From the NCBI GenBank assembly GCA_002411345.1, contig DHSL01000014.1, forward strand, positions 1 through 25,937: 25,937 nucleotides of DNA, given 5' to 3'. A program made the position numbers and the translations under genes. Source of the DNA: Bacteroidales bacterium UBA5287 (GTDB lineage Bacteria; Bacteroidota; Bacteroidia; Bacteroidales; Dysgonomonadaceae). The notes under the pieces were generated by a model. The model saw only the letters and a program-made list of their open reading frames with translations, was not told the origin of the DNA and did not search any database. Positions 22,446 to 25,937 of the stretch are shown piece by piece. Numbering within the stretch: the first letter of the stretch is position 1; each line of letters starts with the position of its first letter.

Positions 22446-23591
22446 TTATTCCAGTGGTTTAATATACGTAAATTCTGAGTTAGGAATTAATGTCGGTTCA
22501 ACCGCTTTTATCAAGTCCATCAGTAATAAATCGGGGTGAGCTATACTACTTTCAAAATAATCGTTACCGCCTGATGGCGTTGTTCTCATTCTATTATTAA
22601 AAACCCTTCTGTCTTTCACTGACTTTAGCAGTGAATATTTACTATCTTTTGCCTTCAGTTCCCTATATGAATTCGCCTCACAACCAAACCAAAATTCTGC
22701 TTTACCGAATTCAATTAGAACAGTTTCAATATCCAATCCAATGCTTCCGCTCTCAGGATTGTTTTTATAGAGATAATCCAATCCCGCATCGTTAAACAGT
22801 ATTGCGTTGAAGCTTTTGCCTCCCGGAACATACCATGTTCCCTGAAAAGCATCACCTGACAAAACGGTAGGTTTATTTTTTATTTGAAGAGCGATCCCCT
22901 TATTTTGTAAATATCTCGATTCTATGTCGTTAAAGATACTATCAGCCTTAGCAGGTTTATCAAAAAAAGCAGCAATCAACTTTATCCATTCCGCGCGAGC
23001 CAGAGGAGAATTCTCCATCCATTCAAGTGTATAAATCACCGGTATATTGACGTTAACCTTTCGTTCATTTTGAATATCCATCTGATTATAAGCAGATTTT
23101 ACGATTGCGTCAGGTCTGATAGCCAGTGTCCTCTCAAAGTTAGGATGAAAAGGATCGCCCAAGTCCGATATCGTTTCATTCTTTATACCGTCGAGAATTT
23201 CTTTTTTATATATTCTGAAACCATCCGTTACCCCTTTTACCTTGTCTAATTCGTTAAGTTGATCAAGAAATTCGAAGTACGAGAAAGTATTTACCACCAA
23301 TGAATTGATAGGTATTTGTATCTTGTATCCATCTGTAGGAACGCTTGTAGAATCATCCTTACATAAATAGTAAACCACATAAGCACCATTGTTGGTCCAC
23401 GGATTATTTATTGTAACTCTAGTATAGTTTTCAAAAAGATCGATATTGAAACCTTTAGCATGCTTTAGTTTGACAGATGAAGAATTTTCAGAAGAAGATG
23501 TATTTTTATCACTATTTTTCCCCTTATTACTGCATCCCACCAATAAAAGAAGAATGAAGAACACAGCAGTATAAGTTTTATTTATCATCAT
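22446..23591 (-). CDS. Metal-chelate-type ABC transporter substrate-binding lipoprotein
   Basis: The 381-residue protein starts with a lipoprotein signal ending in LLVGC (Cys20), then a low-complexity serine/asparagine/lysine linker. The rest fits the periplasmic binding proteins of the FecB/BtuF class: FNIDLFENYTRVTINNPW, a conserved PDAIVKSAYNQMDIQ strand region, the long connecting helix (SPLARAEWIKLIAAFFDK), KPTVLSGDAFQGTWYVPGGKSFNAILFNDAG and the C-terminal lobe. Members bind ferric siderophores, heme or corrinoids and deliver them to the FecCD permease encoded next. Its start overlaps the end of the AI-2E-family gene by 14 nt (or 11 if the second of two adjacent ATGs is used). Confidence 0.9.
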   Translation of the reverse strand: MMINKTYTAVFFILLLLVGCSNKGKNSDKNTSSSENSSSVKLKHAKGFNIDLFENYTRVTINNPWTNNGAYVVYYLCKDDSTSVPTDGYKIQIPINSLVVNTFSYFEFLDQLNELDKVKGVTDGFRIYKKEILDGIKNETISDLGDPFHPNFERTLAIRPDAIVKSAYNQMDIQNERKVNVNIPVIYTLEWMENSPLARAEWIKLIAAFFDKPAKADSIFNDIESRYLQNKGIALQIKNKPTVLSGDAFQGTWYVPGGKSFNAILFNDAGLDYLYKNNPESGSIGLDIETVLIEFGKAEFWFGCEANSYRELKAKDSKYSLLKSVKDRRVFNNRMRTTPSGGNDYFESSIAHPDLLLMDLIKAVEPTLIPNSEFTYIKPLE

Positions 23592-24690
23592 TTTTTCTCT
23601 TTTTCAATCGTATTTTACGTGGAATTCTTATCCTTTTTTCTTTATATTCAGTAGTGACGTTTATTTGTGCTGTAGAACCAGGAATATAGTCCCTTCTGTA
23701 CATATTAAAGAACAACATAAACAAAGAGACGATCAGTGGTCCAAAAATAACCCCCCAAAATCCAAACATAGGAATACCTATCAGTACACCTAAAACAGTA
23801 ATTAGAGGATGAATATTTGCAAGTTTTTTCGAGATCAGCAGTCGGATAATGTAATCACTCCCGCCCATAATTACCAATCCATAAAAGAGCAGACCTATAC
23901 CATTTACATAGTCTCCCTGTAACATAAAAAACCCTCCTGCGGGAACCCAGATTAATCCACTTCCAACAATAGGCAGAATGCTCAATATAATTGTGACAAT
24001 TGCCCATAAAGCCGCATTATCGAGTCCGAACAACACATAACCGCAGTAAGCAATTCCACCTTGTAGAATCCCCACGAGTGGGATTCCCACGGCATTAGCC
24101 TGTACGATAGATTTTGATTCACTTAAGAATTTCTGTTTATTTATTGAGCTGAAAGGAAGTATCTCTCTTATGGTTATTTCGAAGTCCTTGTAGTTTACCA
24201 ACATAAAATACAGTACGAATACAATAATAAAAGAATTAATTACCATTGAATATGTACTTTCAGCAACCGTACCCACGATATCTCCGCTCCATTTAGGAAT
24301 AGACGATGCGATGTTTTCCGCATTAAAAATACTAATATTGAAACGAGTTTCAATATCTTCAATAAAAATCAAGATAGAATCCCTGATACCTTCAAAGTCG
24401 ATGTTGATATTTTGTGCAACATTAATTCCCAGAAATACCATACCTGTAATTGGTATCAAGAAGAAAAAGAACGATTCAAGTACAATAAGTGTCGCGCTAA
24501 GGCCCTTTTTTAATTTAAGTTTTTCTGTCAGCCAAATCATCTGAACCCTCAATAAGGCATAAAGCGTGCATGCCCCAAGGAATCCACTCATATAATTTCT
24601 GAGTTTATAGCTTATTAGTGCGCCAAAAACTAAAATCAGAGTAATAAGAACAAATCTGAATTCTCTATTTTTAGGAGTTTTTTCGAGCAT
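23578..24690 (-). CDS. AI-2E family membrane transporter
   Basis: This 370-residue membrane protein has the AI-2E (TqsA/PerM-like) layout. Hydrophobic helices lie at the N-terminus (FVLITLILVFGALISYKL, TLYALLRVQMIWL, FFFLIPITGMVFLGI). A soluble stretch follows, then SFIIVFVLYFMLVNY, GIPLVGILQGGIAYCGYVLFG, and the family-typical end ANIHPLITVLGVLIGIPMFGFWGVIFGPLIVSLFMLFF. A basic C-terminal tail is rich in lysine and arginine. Despite the name, members include Na+/H+ antiporters and proteins of unknown substrate. It lies between DUF2007 (16 nt upstream) and the binding-lipoprotein gene (overlapping), so it is part of the same transcript. Confidence 0.92.
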   Translation of the reverse strand: MLEKTPKNREFRFVLITLILVFGALISYKLRNYMSGFLGACTLYALLRVQMIWLTEKLKLKKGLSATLIVLESFFFFLIPITGMVFLGINVAQNINIDFEGIRDSILIFIEDIETRFNISIFNAENIASSIPKWSGDIVGTVAESTYSMVINSFIIVFVLYFMLVNYKDFEITIREILPFSSINKQKFLSESKSIVQANAVGIPLVGILQGGIAYCGYVLFGLDNAALWAIVTIILSILPIVGSGLIWVPAGGFFMLQGDYVNGIGLLFYGLVIMGGSDYIIRLLISKKLANIHPLITVLGVLIGIPMFGFWGVIFGPLIVSLFMLFFNMYRRDYIPGSTAQINVTTEYKEKRIRIPRKIRLKKRKNDDK

Positions 24691-24706
24691 ATTTACTACT
24701 TATAAT

Positions 24707-24940
24707 TTAATCAATGAAATCTGTTTCCGAAGCAAATCCCCCTTCGATAAGTGCGTTTTTTGCCCGTTCATAATCCTCAGCAGCCACCTGCATTTCTATA
24801 TCACCAATCATGTATGTAGCTTGATTTGCTATGAGATTTTTCATATAAATTGGTATGCCAAGCATTTCCATATACGATTGTATGATGGGTACTTCTGCAG
24901 CAAAGTTAAAAGTTTTTACAGTCACAAATTCATCTTTCAT
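24707..24940 (-). CDS. DUF2007 small protein (putative signal-transducing family)
   Basis: The 77-residue soluble protein covers a DUF2007 domain: VTVKTFNFAAEVPIIQSYMEMLGIPIYMKN, then IGDIEMQVAAEDYERAKNALIEG. The fold resembles small ACT/PII-like ferredoxin-fold domains, and the family is called putative signal transducing without proven function. It is the first gene of the minus-strand operon with the AI-2E protein, binding lipoprotein and permease. A relaxed -7 box (TACTTTTA on the minus strand, 24976-24983) lies 35 nt upstream, in a short divergent gap shared with the dehydrogenase gene. Confidence 0.85.
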   Translation of the reverse strand: MKDEFVTVKTFNFAAEVPIIQSYMEMLGIPIYMKNLIANQATYMIGDIEMQVAAEDYERAKNALIEGGFASETDFID

Positions 24941-25000
24941 AATTTTTGTCAGGAGTCGTTTATGTCCTGGAACTGTAAAAGTACATTTTTTTCATCTAAT

Positions 25001-25033
25001 CTTGAAGTCTGAATCATATTTTATCTACTTTTG
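25001..25033 (+). promoter_or_regulatory. Promoter of the short-chain dehydrogenase gene
   Basis: TACTTTTG at 25026-25033 is an exact TAnnTTTG match. CTTG at 25001-25004 fits the -33 box in three of four bases, with 21 nt between them. The start near 25040 leaves a leader of about 18 nt before ATG 25058 and rules out a TTG start at 25031. Confidence 0.6.
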
Positions 25034-25057
25034 ATATTACAAAAAAAATTAAAACAA

Positions 25058-25816
25058 ATGAATAAGACAGCTGTAATTACTGGTGCGACATCCGGGATTG
25101 GTCGTGCCACTGCTCTCAAGCTCGCTCAGAGCGGTTATGATACGATTATTACCGGTCGCCGTAGTGATCGTTTGTCAGAATTAGAAAACGAGCTTAAGGA
25201 AAAGAATGTCAGGGTATTGTCTTTGTGCTTTGATGTACGTAAAGAAGACGAAGTCAAGGAGAATTTAGGCAATCTCCCCGAAGAATGGCAACAAATTGAC
25301 GTGTTGGTTAACAATGCCGGTTTGGCCGCAGGTTTAAGTCCCCTTCAAGATGGCGATACAGATGATTGGAACCGAATGATTGACACCAATATCAAAGGAC
25401 TATTGTATGTCACCAAGACCCTGTCGCCATATATGACTATCCGCAAAAAAGGTCACATTATTAATCTAGGTTCCATTGCCGGGAAAGAAGTCTATCCAAA
25501 CGGCAATGTATATTGTGCTACCAAATATGCAGTCGATGCATTAACAAAAGCGATGCGTATTGATATGCTTCGCTATAATATTAAAGTAACACAAATATGT
25601 CCCGGTGCGGTAGAGACCGAGTTTTCTCTTGTTCGTTTTCATGGAGATCAGTCACGTGCCGACAAAGTATATGAAGGTTATGAAAGTCTTGTAGCAGACG
25701 ATATTGCCGAATGTATATTGTTTTGCGTTTCACGTCCTGAACATGTTAATATCAACGATATGATTGTAATGCCTACTGCCCAAGCCACAGGTACCTTATT
25801 TCATAAAGTTCCCTGA
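25058..25816 (+). CDS. Short-chain dehydrogenase/reductase, YdfG-like
   Basis: The 252-residue protein is a classical SDR. It has a Rossmann cofactor loop TGATSGIG at the N-terminus, with TGRRSDR after strand 2 (two arginines suggest NADP), NNAG, and the catalytic residues Ser139, Tyr152 and Lys156 (YCATK). The length, NMxD-like spacing and the C-terminal pattern ETEFSLVRFHGD and PEHVNINDMIVMPTAQ follow E. coli YdfG closely. YdfG oxidises L-allo-threonine and 3-hydroxy acids and reduces malonic semialdehyde, so a similar 3-hydroxy acid dehydrogenase role is plausible but not proven. It is a single-gene unit with its own promoter, divergent from the DUF2007 operon. The repeat block follows 61 nt after its stop. 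Confidence 0.92.
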   Translation: MNKTAVITGATSGIGRATALKLAQSGYDTIITGRRSDRLSELENELKEKNVRVLSLCFDVRKEDEVKENLGNLPEEWQQIDVLVNNAGLAAGLSPLQDGDTDDWNRMIDTNIKGLLYVTKTLSPYMTIRKKGHIINLGSIAGKEVYPNGNVYCATKYAVDALTKAMRIDMLRYNIKVTQICPGAVETEFSLVRFHGDQSRADKVYEGYESLVADDIAECILFCVSRPEHVNINDMIVMPTAQATGTLFHKVP

Positions 25817-25877
25817 TAGGAGAATCTTTGAAAAAAACAAGCAGGATTAAGGATTGATCTTTGGATGATTTTAGTGA

Positions 25878-25937
25878 GACCATAGTCGGACCATAGTCGG
25901 AGGTGTAACGGAGATGACTCGGACCATCCTCGGACCA
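25878..25937. repeat. Degenerate tandem repeat with a strict 11-bp period (cut by window end)
   Basis: Five full 11-bp units and part of a sixth lie head to tail from 25878: GACCATAGTCG twice, then GAGGTGTAACG, GAGATGACTCG, GACCATCCTCG and GACCA. Every full unit begins with GA and ends with CG, so CGGA recurs at exactly 11-nt steps (25887, 25898, 25909, 25920, 25931). A weaker unit may precede at 25867. The block is much more GC-rich than its surroundings. The period is not a multiple of three, and no coding frame is evident. Confidence 0.85.

Overview
The window is chromosomal DNA from a Bacteroidota bacterium, most likely order Bacteroidales. The evidence is AT-rich coding DNA, promoters of the Bacteroidota type (TTTG, about 20 nt, then TAnnTTTG), almost no Shine-Dalgarno sequences, and typical gene content: CE15 and CE1 esterases, an FGly-type sulfatase, a TonB receptor, DUF4230, DUF1846, DUF2007, and ClpC in place of ClpA. 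I cannot name the genus with confidence. No rRNA, tRNA, CRISPR array, insertion sequence or prophage was recognised.

Layout. 1-2038 (+): the 3' end of a metallophosphoesterase gene, then a patch of small, widely spaced accessory genes (a secreted fragment that looks like a broken serine hydrolase, a YdeI/OmdA-family protein and a small protein of a phage-associated family). 2063-3867 (-): two unrelated L,D-transpeptidase-type genes side by side. 4043-7164 (+): a CE15 glucuronoyl esterase-like gene with a good promoter, followed by a sulfatase, both probably exported and acting on plant or algal glycans. 7180-8712 (-): a DUF1846 protein with its own promoter and a palindrome just upstream.

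8834-15546 (-) is the most interesting block. In transcription order it encodes a CE1 esterase, an ECF-type S component, a small PRPP-binding phosphoribosyltransferase, a TonB-dependent receptor, a Tat-exported DUF362 protein and a membrane polyferredoxin. The three central genes are separated by single nucleotides. Together they would supply outer-membrane uptake, inner-membrane uptake and cytosolic phosphoribosylation, which suggests salvage of a base-like or vitamin-like compound whose identity I cannot read. A long near-perfect hairpin separates the DUF362 and polyferredoxin genes.

15976-17120 (+) holds a DUF4230 gene (GTG start) and an unknown two-helix membrane protein. 17107-21167 (-) holds a GNAT acetyltransferase, a FrnE-like DsbA oxidoreductase and clpC, with hairpin terminators between them. 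21427-24940 (-) reads as one operon: DUF2007, AI-2E-family membrane protein, a metal-chelate-type binding lipoprotein and a FecCD permease. No ATPase gene is present. 25058-25816 (+) is a YdfG-like short-chain dehydrogenase. The window ends inside a degenerate repeat with a strict 11-bp period.
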